NCBI GenBank assembly: GCA_002403455.1
Contig: DHHV01000019.1
Span: 1-11,821, forward strand
Direction: 5' to 3'
Source of the DNA: Hyphomonadaceae bacterium UBA4763
GTDB taxonomy: Bacteria; Pseudomonadota; Alphaproteobacteria; Caulobacterales; Aquidulcibacteraceae
Length of the DNA: 11,821 bases
A program made the position numbers and the translations under genes. The notes beneath the pieces were generated by a model, which was given only the letters and a program-made list of their open reading frames with translations, had not been told where the DNA came from and ran no database searches. Positions 1 to 6,626 of this stretch are shown here, piece by piece. Every line of letters starts with the position of its first letter. Position 1 is the first letter of the stretch.

Positions 1-183
1 CTGGCCAGACCGAAAATGAGCACGCATCGCGGCCCACGATACTTCTTCAACAGCCTGCTAAACGAATTGATTCTGCACAAGAAGTTTGCCAAGGCTCCTG
101 CCTCCGTGCGGGGAGGATTCTCTTGATGTCAGTTGCGCAATGGTCGCGACGCCTTCCCCGCTTTGTTTGGCTGGGATGATCCA
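1..183. other. Upstream region of hppA, possible end of an unknown gene
   Basis: The window begins in this stretch. One plus-strand frame is open from base 1 to a TGA at 124-126 (about 41 codons, with an ATG at 16). It could be the tail of a gene cut by the window edge, but I recognise no family and the codon pattern is not persuasive. A short inverted repeat (CCTCC at 101-105, GGAGG at 112-116) sits about 70 bases before the hppA start. I see no convincing -35/-10 pair for hppA. Confidence 0.2.
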
Positions 184-2304
184 ATGTCCATGATCTTGCT
201 GTTGACGGCGTTTGCGGGGCTGTTGACCCTCGCTTTCGCAGCCTTTTGGGTGCAGGCCATTTTGAAAGCGCCGCAAGGCGATGACAAAATGCAGATGATC
301 GCGCGCGCGATCCAGGAAGGCGCCAACGCCTATCTGCGCCGGCAATATACCACGATCGGCTATGTCGGGGTCGGCGTGCTGTTGCTACTGCTGGTGGCGT
401 TCCGCTCCTGGGAAGTCGGCGTCGGCTTTGTGCTTGGCGCGGTGTTGTCGGGCGTTGCGGGCTTTGCCGGCATGCTGATCTCGGTGCGGGCCAATGTGCG
501 CACGGCCGAAGCCGCACGCTTAAGCCTTGCCGGCGGGCTCTCGATGGCGTTCCGCTCGGGCGCAGTGACGGGGATGCTGGTGGCGGCCTTGGCGCTGCTG
601 GGCGTTGTTGGCTATTTCGCGGCGCTGACGGGTCTCGCGGGCTATGAGGCGACCGATCGCCATGTTGTCGAGGGCTTGGTGGCGCTCGGCTTTGGCGCCT
701 CGCTGATCTCGATCTTTGCGCGGTTGGGCGGCGGGATTTTCACCAAAGGCGCCGATGTCGGCGGCGACATGGTCGGCAAGGTCGAAGCCGGCATTCCGGA
801 AGACGATCCGCGCAACGCCGCGACCATTGCCGACAATGTCGGCGACAATGTCGGCGATTGCGCCGGCATGGCGGCCGATTTGTTCGAGACCTATGCGGTG
901 TCGATCGTCGCCACCATGGTCCTCGCCTCGATCCTGTTCATCGGCAGTGAGGCGGTGCTCAGCATGATGGCGCTGCCGCTGGCGATCGGCGGGGTCTGCC
1001 TGATCACCTCGATCATCGGGGTGTATTTCGTCAGCCTGGGCAAGGACAATAAGATCATGCCGGCGCTCTATCGCGGCTTGATCGCGACCGGCCTTTTGTC
1101 GATCCCGGCGATCGCCGCGGCGATCCATGTGGTCAATGGCGGGTTTGGACCGATCGCGCCGACGTCGAACGATACGGGATTTGACCTGTTCTTGTGCGCG
1201 ATGGTCGGCCTGGCCGTGACGGCGGCGATCGTTTGGATCACCGAGTATTACACTGGCACCGGCTTTAACCCGGTCAAATCCATCGCCCGCGCTTCGGTCT
1301 CGGGCCATGGCACCAATGTCATCCAGGGCTTGGCTGTTTCGATGGAATCGACCGCCATGCCGGCGATCGTCATCATTGCCGGGATCGTCGCGACGTTCTC
1401 GCTGGCCGGCCTGTTCGGCGTCGCCATCGCGGTGACCGCCATGCTGGCGATCGCCGGCATGATCGTCGCGCTCGACGCCTTTGGCCCGGTCACTGACAAT
1501 GCCGGCGGCATCGCCGAGATGGCGGGCTTGCCCAAGGAAGTGCGGGTCTCAACCGACGCGCTCGATGCGGTCGGCAATACCACCAAAGCCGTCACCAAGG
1601 GTTATGCGATCGGCTCGGCTGGCCTCGGCGCCATTGTGTTGTTTGCGGCCTACACCGAAGACCTCAAGCTGTTCACAGCTAATCCGAGCGAGCATCCCTT
1701 CTTTCAAGGCATGGGCCAGGTCACCTTCGACCTTTCCAATCCTTACGTGATCGTTGGGTTGTTCTTCGGCGGTCTGCTGCCTTATCTGTTCGGCGGGATG
1801 TCGATGACGGCGGTCGGCCGCGCCGCGCAATCGGTGGTGGAAGAAGTGCGCCGCCAATTCCGCGAAAAGCCGGGCATCATGACCTATGAGGAAAAGCCCG
1901 ATTACGGCCGCGCGGTCGATATCCTGACCCAATCGGCGATCAAGGAGATGGTCATCCCCTCGCTGTTGCCGGTGTTGTCGCCGGTGGTGTTGTTCGCGGC
2001 AGTTTTGGGCATTACGGGCTCCAAGCCGGACGCCTTTGCCGCGCTCGGCGCGATGTTGATGGGCGTGATCGTGACGGGCTTGTTCGTCGCGATCTCGATG
2101 ACTTCGGGCGGCGGCGCCTGGGACAACGCCAAAAAATACATCGAAGAAGGCCATCATGGCGGCAAAGGCTCTGACGCTCATAAAGCGGCCGTCACCGGCG
2201 ACACTGTCGGCGATCCTTACAAGGACACCGCCGGCCCGGCCGTTAATCCGATGATCAAGATCACCAATATCGTCGCCTTGTTATTGCTGTCGGCCTTGGC
2301 CTGA
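184..2304 (+). CDS. hppA: Membrane-bound proton-pumping inorganic pyrophosphatase (K+-independent type)
   Basis: The product hydrolyses pyrophosphate and uses the energy to pump protons across the membrane. In phototrophs this conserves energy and recycles pyrophosphate from biosynthesis. It has 706 residues, close to the Rhodospirillum rubrum enzyme, and is almost entirely hydrophobic helices. Family signatures are clear: DVGGDMVGKVE at about 191-201, the Asp-rich pyrophosphate/Mg site DNVGDNVGDCAG at about 217-228, and the C-terminal GDTVGDPYKDTAGPAVNP at about 672-689. GNTTK at about 464-468 has Lys where K+-dependent enzymes have Ala; in this family that Lys marks K+-independent proton pumps. 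An upstream TTG at 133 would add 17 residues unlike the family, so the ATG at 184 is preferred; a second ATG lies at 190. Only a weak GGGA Shine-Dalgarno precedes it. A strong hairpin follows the stop, so it is probably transcribed alone. Confidence 0.96.
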   Translation: MSMILLLTAFAGLLTLAFAAFWVQAILKAPQGDDKMQMIARAIQEGANAYLRRQYTTIGYVGVGVLLLLLVAFRSWEVGVGFVLGAVLSGVAGFAGMLISVRANVRTAEAARLSLAGGLSMAFRSGAVTGMLVAALALLGVVGYFAALTGLAGYEATDRHVVEGLVALGFGASLISIFARLGGGIFTKGADVGGDMVGKVEAGIPEDDPRNAATIADNVGDNVGDCAGMAADLFETYAVSIVATMVLASILFIGSEAVLSMMALPLAIGGVCLITSIIGVYFVSLGKDNKIMPALYRGLIATGLLSIPAIAAAIHVVNGGFGPIAPTSNDTGFDLFLCAMVGLAVTAAIVWITEYYTGTGFNPVKSIARASVSGHGTNVIQGLAVSMESTAMPAIVIIAGIVATFSLAGLFGVAIAVTAMLAIAGMIVALDAFGPVTDNAGGIAEMAGLPKEVRVSTDALDAVGNTTKAVTKGYAIGSAGLGAIVLFAAYTEDLKLFTANPSEHPFFQGMGQVTFDLSNPYVIVGLFFGGLLPYLFGGMSMTAVGRAAQSVVEEVRRQFREKPGIMTYEEKPDYGRAVDILTQSAIKEMVIPSLLPVLSPVVLFAAVLGITGSKPDAFAALGAMLMGVIVTGLFVAISMTSGGGAWDNAKKYIEEGHHGGKGSDAHKAAVTGDTVGDPYKDTAGPAVNPMIKITNIVALLLLSALA

Positions 2305-2331
2305 TATTTCGGATAGTTTGGGAAACAAGAC

Positions 2332-2354
2332 CCCGCCGAGCGCCGCTCGGCGGG
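2332..2354 (+). terminator. Hairpin terminator after hppA
   Basis: A perfect 11-bp GC-rich stem (CCCGCCGAGCG and its complement, separated by a single C, so the real loop is the inner few bases) begins 28 bases after the hppA stop. There is no clear T-run after it, only a mildly T-rich stretch, so termination may be partial or need Rho. Confidence 0.6.
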
Positions 2355-2725
2355 CATCCTTCGATTTAGATCATCAAGCATTGTCGACCCAAACAAAAGC
2401 CGTGGCCAACTCCTTTGCAAAGCTCAAGGAAACCGCTATCGCCGCATGACCCTAATTAAACAGCCTTCGGGGATATCGGCGCGGTTCATTAAAACATTTT
2501 TACTGACTCGGATTGACCGGACGCTTCGCGCATTACTCAGAACAGACCGTAGGTCATGACAAATCATGACAACGAAATATGAGTGAAGATCTCTAGGATT
2601 TCATCGATATTGATCAGCTTCGCTGTGTTAATACAAGGGATCGATATGGCAAAGGGTTTGGCGAAACCGATTTTGTCTTGCGCTAAATAACGTTCAGAAA
2701 TTTTTTATTTCGATGACGCATTATG
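2355..2725. other. AT-rich intergenic region with short repeats
   Basis: This gap of about 370 bases between the hppA terminator and the next ribosome binding site is visibly less GC-rich than the flanking genes. I see no convincing protein gene. It holds a direct repeat TCATGACAA (2554-2562 and 2564-2572, one helical turn apart), two copies of ATCGATAT (2603-2610 and 2640-2647), an imperfect palindrome TGTGTTAATACA (2624-2635), and a small inverted repeat GAAAT-TTTTT-ATTTC just upstream of the ribosome binding site. The promoter of the downstream gene should lie here, but no -35/-10 pair stands out. Confidence 0.4.
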
Positions 2726-2736
2726 AAAGGAGGTGA
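2726..2736 (+). promoter_or_regulatory. Near-perfect Shine-Dalgarno
   Basis: AAAGGAGGTGA is almost fully complementary to the 3' end of 16S rRNA. It sits nine bases before the ATG at 2746 and directly abuts a GTG at 2737. The short spacing to GTG makes the ATG the better start. It is by far the strongest ribosome binding site in this window. Confidence 0.7.
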
Positions 2737-2745
2737 GTGTTCAAC

Positions 2746-3285
2746 ATGCGCCACGCCAACGCCATCGTCGGAATTGGGTCCACCGTGTTGGGCTTGCTGC
2801 CCTTCGTGCTGCTCACCCTTGGCCTGATGGAGAATACCGGCTTCGTGCCCTTCATGGCGACGGTGGGTTTATGCGGCTATGCTACGGCGATTTTATCCTT
2901 TCTCGGCGGCATTCGCTGGGGGTTGGAGATCGCAGCGCGCCCCGACGGCGGCAATGGCGTGGCGCTCGGCGTTGCGGCCTTGACGCCTTTGCCCATTGGC
3001 CTGGTGCTCGGCGCTGGCCTGACGCTCGCGCAGGGCGATCGCTTTATCCTGGTGTGGACCTTTGGCGCCTGGGCGGCGATTTTTGTCGCGTTTTATGTGT
3101 GGGATCGGCTGCTTGAAGGCGGCGCGCCGACGCCGGCCTGGTTTCGGCTTGCCCGCGCGATCGGCACGGCGGGCGCGGTGATCATTCTGTGCGCGGCGGC
3201 TGGCGCGATTGCAGCGCGCGAAGCGGCCGCGGCCCGATCCGTCGCACCGGCTGAACCGAGCGCGCCCCCAGCGCAAACGCCGTAA
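2746..3285 (+). CDS. DUF3429-family membrane protein
   Basis: This 179-residue integral membrane protein has about five hydrophobic segments (roughly residues 7-28, 33-55, 73-93, 100-118 and 137-156). The stretch YATAILSFLGGIRWG (45-59) after the second helix is the hallmark of the DUF3429 (TMEM69-like) family, whose function is unknown. The start is the ATG nine bases after a near-perfect Shine-Dalgarno; an in-frame GTG three codons earlier is the alternative. The last 34 codons are Ala/Pro-rich and lie antisense to the 3' end of the PdeM gene, which may explain their odd composition. It appears to be a single-gene unit. The family call is from motif recognition; no role is inferred. Confidence 0.8.
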   Translation: MRHANAIVGIGSTVLGLLPFVLLTLGLMENTGFVPFMATVGLCGYATAILSFLGGIRWGLEIAARPDGGNGVALGVAALTPLPIGLVLGAGLTLAQGDRFILVWTFGAWAAIFVAFYVWDRLLEGGAPTPAWFRLARAIGTAGAVIILCAAAGAIAAREAAAARSVAPAEPSAPPAQTP

Positions 3286-3925
3286 ACCCGGTCGGGAAGA
3301 GTGGCGCAAAGGCGGGGTCCTCGACGTCGAGCCCGCCAGCATAGGCGCCAAAAGCGGGCAAGATCAGCCGCTTGTCGTCCGCCGCAAAACACCGCCGCCG
3401 CACCCGCCGGCCATAGGCGCTGACCGCAACGGCTGGATGCAAATGCCCAGCAATCTCTGCCCCAACAAACGCCGCGCGCGGGGCATGGGTCAGCGTCACA
3501 CCCTCAAGGACCATCTCTTCGGCAGCCGCCCCGTGCAAATCGGCGGGCAACAGCGGATCATGATTGCCAGCGATCCACGTAAACGCGCTTTGCCGCGTCA
3601 GCGCCAACAGGCGCGCACGCGCCGCCTCTGGCAGCCGCGCAAACCCCTCCCCGTCATGGAATGCATCGCCCGCCACCACGATGCGCCGAGGCTGCAGGGC
3701 AGCTATCTCGGCCGCCAGTCGGTCGAGCGTTGCGAGGCTATCAAAGGGCGGCAGAAATTGACCCGTTCGGGCGGCGTAATGCGAGCCCTTTTCCAAATGC
3801 AAATCCGCAACAATCAGGAGGCTTTGATCAAGCGCGTAAGCCGCCCCTGATGGGCGCAGCTCCAGATTCAACGCGCCAAGCGCCAGAGAACATGATCGCG
3901 CCGCAATAGTCGGCAAATTGGGCAT
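3182..3925 (-). CDS. pdeM: PdeM-type metallophosphoesterase (ligase-associated DNA damage response family)
   Basis: This 247-residue calcineurin-like phosphoesterase has every metal-ligand motif in order: DLH at 41-43, GDAFHD at 86-91, GNHDP at 120-124, LTH at 145-147 and GHLHP at 160-164. ADLHLEKGSHYA and the following QFLPP-x-DSLATL are typical of PdeM, the endonuclease of the ligase-associated DNA damage response set. The usual partners (ATP-dependent ligase, DEXH helicase, exonuclease) are not adjacent. A longer frame continues 164 codons upstream of 3925, but that part is the shadow of prmA, so the ATG at 3923-3925 is used; no clear Shine-Dalgarno precedes it. The conserved last strand (AFALGARSVQPV, about 215-226) already lies inside the overlap with the DUF3429 gene, so that overlap is real. 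The final 20 or so residues go beyond the usual family end. Substrate is not shown by the sequence. Confidence 0.88.
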   Translation of the reverse strand: MPNLPTIAARSCSLALGALNLELRPSGAAYALDQSLLIVADLHLEKGSHYAARTGQFLPPFDSLATLDRLAAEIAALQPRRIVVAGDAFHDGEGFARLPEAARARLLALTRQSAFTWIAGNHDPLLPADLHGAAAEEMVLEGVTLTHAPRAAFVGAEIAGHLHPAVAVSAYGRRVRRRCFAADDKRLILPAFGAYAGGLDVEDPAFAPLFPTGFTAFALGARSVQPVRRIGPRPLRALQSRQPPRTE

Positions 3926-4049
3926 CGAGTCACAAAAAATGAAGCGGGCAAGCAGAACTCGCGCTGATGCTTCCTGGTCGCGACGCAGATCCAATGCAAG
4001 CCCTTCAAGAAGATTGCATCCGCGCGGCGAATCGCTACGCCCGCGCTCT

Positions 4050-4925
4050 ATGCTCACTCTTTCCGCCTCCGGGCCGCGATTGCTGATCGATACGCTGATG
4101 GCGTCGTTATCGGCCGATGAATTTCTGCCGCTGCTGGCGGTCACCGCCCAGGAGCTCGATCGGCGTGTGTGGCGGCTGGAGGCGTTGGTCGCCGACACCG
4201 ACGCGGCCGCGATCATCGCCGCTGCGATCGCCGCGCAAGCGCCCGACCTGGTGCTGCAACAAGCCGCTTTGCCGGACGCCGATTGGGTCGCCCATTCGCT
4301 CGAAGGCCTGCCGCCGGTGCGGGCCGGCCGCTTTGTGGTGTTTGGCGCGCATGCAGAGGGGCTCGCCCCGCGCGGCGCCGTGCCGATCCGCATCGAAGCG
4401 GGCGAGGCCTTTGGCACCGGCCATCACGGCACCACTTGGGGCTGTTTGATGGCGCTCGAAGCGATCGCCCGCCAGCGACGCCCCAGGCGCGTGCTCGACC
4501 TCGGCGCCGGCGCTGGCGTACTGGGAATCGCCGCCGCCAAGCTCGGCGCCGACGCGATCGCCACCGACATCGATCCACGCGCAATCATCGTCGCCCGCGA
4601 GAACGCCGCCCGCAATAATGTCCGATTGCGTTGCCTGACCGCCGCCGGCTTGGCTGAGGCGAGCCTGCCCCGCGCCGAGGCCTTTGATCTGATCTTCGCC
4701 AATATCCTGATGCGACCGTTGATCGGGCTGGCCGAGGCATTGGCGCAAGCGCTCGCCCCCGAGGGCGACCTCGTGCTGTCGGGTCTGTTGGTCGAACAAG
4801 AACCGCTGGTCCGCGCCGCTTATGGCCAGCGCGGGTTGGTCCTTCGCCAACGCCTGCGCCGCGAAGGCTGGCTGACGTTGCATTTGCGCAAACCGTCGCG
4901 CGAGGGCGAAGCGCAAAGCCTCTAA
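4050..4925 (+). CDS. prmA: Ribosomal protein L11 methyltransferase PrmA
   Basis: This SAM-dependent methyltransferase modifies ribosomal protein L11 in the cytoplasm. It has 291 residues, the usual length. The N-terminal L11-recognition domain (about 1-100) leads through DWVAHSLEGLPPVRAGRF (78-95) to the family hallmark EAGEAFGTGHHGTT (116-129). The SAM-binding glycine motif DLGAGAGVLGIAA is at 150-162, acidic TDIDP at 172-176 and FANIL at 216-220. The open frame extends back to 3918, but those 44 residues are Arg/Ser-rich and overlap the pdeM start, so the ATG at 4050 is chosen; no good Shine-Dalgarno is visible and the exact start is uncertain. It is divergent from pdeM, and its TAA (4923-4925) overlaps the stop of the convergent reductase gene. 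Confidence 0.93.
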   Translation: MLTLSASGPRLLIDTLMASLSADEFLPLLAVTAQELDRRVWRLEALVADTDAAAIIAAAIAAQAPDLVLQQAALPDADWVAHSLEGLPPVRAGRFVVFGAHAEGLAPRGAVPIRIEAGEAFGTGHHGTTWGCLMALEAIARQRRPRRVLDLGAGAGVLGIAAAKLGADAIATDIDPRAIIVARENAARNNVRLRCLTAAGLAEASLPRAEAFDLIFANILMRPLIGLAEALAQALAPEGDLVLSGLLVEQEPLVRAAYGQRGLVLRQRLRREGWLTLHLRKPSREGEAQSL

Positions 4926-5521
4926 GCGATGATATTGGCCTCCTCGAAGCTCAAGCGCGGCAGGCGCGGAAACACATGCTCATCCGTGCCATGGCCGATA
5001 TTGCAGAGGAAATTCGACCGCCAGGTCTTGGTGCGCTCATCGCCGGCAAAGAATTCGCGATCAACGCCGTCTTTATTAAAGCCGGACATCGGCCCACAAT
5101 CGAGCCCTAAACTACGCGCCGCCAGCATCAGATAAGCGCCCTGCAACGTTCCATTGCGCATGCCATGCTCGGCCGCCGCTTCCGGCGATGAAAACCAGTC
5201 GCGCGAGCCCGGATTATGCGGAAACAATTGCGGCATTTTCTCATAAAACGCCATGTCGATGGCGATGATCACGCACCAGGGCGCCGCCATGGTCTTGTCG
5301 ACATTGCCGGGCGCCAGCAAGGGTTTCAGCCGCTCTTTGGCTTGCGGCGAACCGATCCAATAAAACCGCGCGGGCGAATTGTTGGCCGAGGTCGGCCCCA
5401 TCCGCGCAAGATCATAGACCGCGCGCACCAGGGTCTCGGGCACGGGATCGGACGTCCAGGCATTGCGCGTGCGGGCGGTCCGAAAAACCTGGTCGAGCGT
5501 TGCATCGGTCAAAGGCTGCAT
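4922..5521 (-). CDS. rutE: RutE/HadB-type nitroreductase-fold reductase (probable malonic semialdehyde reductase)
   Basis: This 199-residue protein resembles E. coli RutE (196 residues) along its whole length. Shared blocks are ARTRNAW (16-22), MGPTSANNSPARF (41-53), KERLKPLLAPGN (62-73), LFPHNP (99-104), GLDCGPMSGF (139-148) and the C-terminal PRLPRLSFEEA. In this FMN-binding family RutE reduces malonic semialdehyde to 3-hydroxypropionate during pyrimidine breakdown. No other rut genes are near, so a general role clearing semialdehydes or other activated aldehydes is just as possible. The start at 5519-5521 matches the family and has AGAGGA about seven bases upstream; the frame continues upstream, but that part is shadow sequence. 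It converges on prmA with overlapping stops and is divergent from the CDF gene across 181 bases. Confidence 0.88.
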   Translation of the reverse strand: MQPLTDATLDQVFRTARTRNAWTSDPVPETLVRAVYDLARMGPTSANNSPARFYWIGSPQAKERLKPLLAPGNVDKTMAAPWCVIIAIDMAFYEKMPQLFPHNPGSRDWFSSPEAAAEHGMRNGTLQGAYLMLAARSLGLDCGPMSGFNKDGVDREFFAGDERTKTWRSNFLCNIGHGTDEHVFPRLPRLSFEEANIIA

Positions 5522-5702
5522 GACGAATCCTCTTCGAGGGGCAAAAGCTTGGGAGGGCATAAAGCGCGCCGCGATCGGCGGCAATCGCTCCTCGCGCGCA
5601 AGATTTGTTCCTCGAAAGAAATCTGCTGCAGCAAGATTGCCGGGTTGATCCCTTTCGGCAGCCGGCTTGACAAATGCGCCGCGCTGCTGCGCCTGTCGCC
5701 CC

Positions 5703-6626
5703 ATGTCGACGCGCGCCGCGCCATCGCCGCCTTTGGCCGCTTCTGCCGAACAGGCCAAACTCGCCCAGCTGGCGGCGCGTTTGTCGATTGCGGCGGCCAT
5801 CCTGCTTATCTGCATCAAAGGCGGGGTGTATTCGGTTGCCCAATCGGCCAGCTTGTTCGCGTCCCTGATTGATTCGGGGCTGGACCTTGCCGCCTCGATC
5901 CTGACGCTGATCGCCGTCCGCTTCGCCGCCAAGCCGCCCGACGACAATCATGGCTTTGGCCATGGCAAGGCCGAGGCAATGGCGGGTCTGTTTCAATCGG
6001 GCCTGGTTTTTGCCGGCGGCCTTGCCTGCGCGATCGATGCAATCCAGCACGCTATCACGCCGCAGGACCTCGCGCGGCTCGATTGGGCGCTGGGCGCCAT
6101 GCTCGCCTCGATCCTGATCACGGGCCTCTTGGTCGCCGCGCAGACCCTGATCTTGCGCCGCATCAATAGCCTCGCCATCGCGGGCGACCGAGCCCATTAT
6201 TTGACCGATTTTTTGAGCAATGGCGCGGCCCTGATCGGGCTTGGGCTTGCCGCGATTGGGTTTGGCTGGGCCGATCCGCTGGCCGGGCTCGCGGTCGGGC
6301 TCGGGCTGATCTGGACGGCGATTGGGCTTGGGCGCGAGACGATCGATCATCTGATGGATCACGAAATGGCCGAAGCCGATCGGGCCCGCATCTTCGAGAT
6401 CGTCCGCGCCGAAACGGGCGTCATCGCGGCGCGGCGCTTGCGCACCCGGCTCTCCGGCCCTGACCAGCATATCGACCTTATCGTCGCGCTCGACCCGACC
6501 GCGTCTTTACAGCAGGCCGATGCGATTCTGGGCGCGTTGACTGAGCGGCTGCAAGCCGCCTTCCCGCGCGCCGACATCGCCCTTGCGCCGGCCCCGGCGA
6601 CGGCGGCGGACGTGGCTGCCGGATGA
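5703..6626 (+). CDS. Cation diffusion facilitator (CDF) transporter, FieF-like
   Basis: This is a proton-coupled exporter of divalent metal ions in the inner membrane, 307 residues long with six predicted membrane segments between about 25 and 205. The transmembrane metal site is intact: SLIDSGLD supplies D57 and D61, and HYLTD supplies H165 and D169. The loop DDNHGFGHGKAE (80-91) of the FieF/YiiP group is present. In the C-terminal cytoplasmic domain, LRTRLSGP (247-254) keeps the fold, but positions that bind the cytoplasmic zinc ions in E. coli YiiP are replaced by non-ligands. The metal is not predictable; Zn, Fe, Mn or Co are possible. An in-frame TTG at 5667 would add 12 residues; the ATG at 5703 gives family-like length, though neither has a clear Shine-Dalgarno. 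The stop overlaps the start of queG (ATGA), so the two are very likely cotranscribed. Confidence 0.88.
   Translation: MSTRAAPSPPLAASAEQAKLAQLAARLSIAAAILLICIKGGVYSVAQSASLFASLIDSGLDLAASILTLIAVRFAAKPPDDNHGFGHGKAEAMAGLFQSGLVFAGGLACAIDAIQHAITPQDLARLDWALGAMLASILITGLLVAAQTLILRRINSLAIAGDRAHYLTDFLSNGAALIGLGLAAIGFGWADPLAGLAVGLGLIWTAIGLGRETIDHLMDHEMAEADRARIFEIVRAETGVIAARRLRTRLSGPDQHIDLIVALDPTASLQQADAILGALTERLQAAFPRADIALAPAPATAADVAAG

Noticed and set aside
101..116. CCTCC/GGAGG inverted repeat as terminator or riboswitch upstream of hppA
   Set aside because: Only five base pairs with no T-run; too weak to call.
133..183. TTG-initiated extension of hppA by 17 residues
   Set aside because: The extra residues do not resemble hppA N-termini, and the ATG at 184 gives the expected family length.
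520..1308. Long minus-strand frame opposite hppA
   Set aside because: Rich in Arg/Asp/His/Gln, a typical mirror of a GC-rich membrane protein gene; no recognisable domain.
2360..2560. Short open frames in the hppA-DUF3429 gap, one with a phasin-like tail (NSFAKLKETAIAA)
   Set aside because: No ATG with a ribosome binding site, too short to assign, and not clearly different from chance.
2611..2625. Half of an FNR/FixK-like box (TTGATCA) in the intergenic gap
   Set aside because: The second half-site ATCAA is absent at the required spacing.
3926..4417. 164-codon upstream extension of the pdeM frame
   Set aside because: It is Ser/Arg/Ala-rich, matches no phosphoesterase N-terminus and is antisense to the well-supported prmA frame.
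5522..5947. 142-codon upstream extension of the rutE frame
   Set aside because: It is antisense to the CDF gene and the intergenic gap, while RutE proteins begin right at the chosen ATG with a good Shine-Dalgarno.
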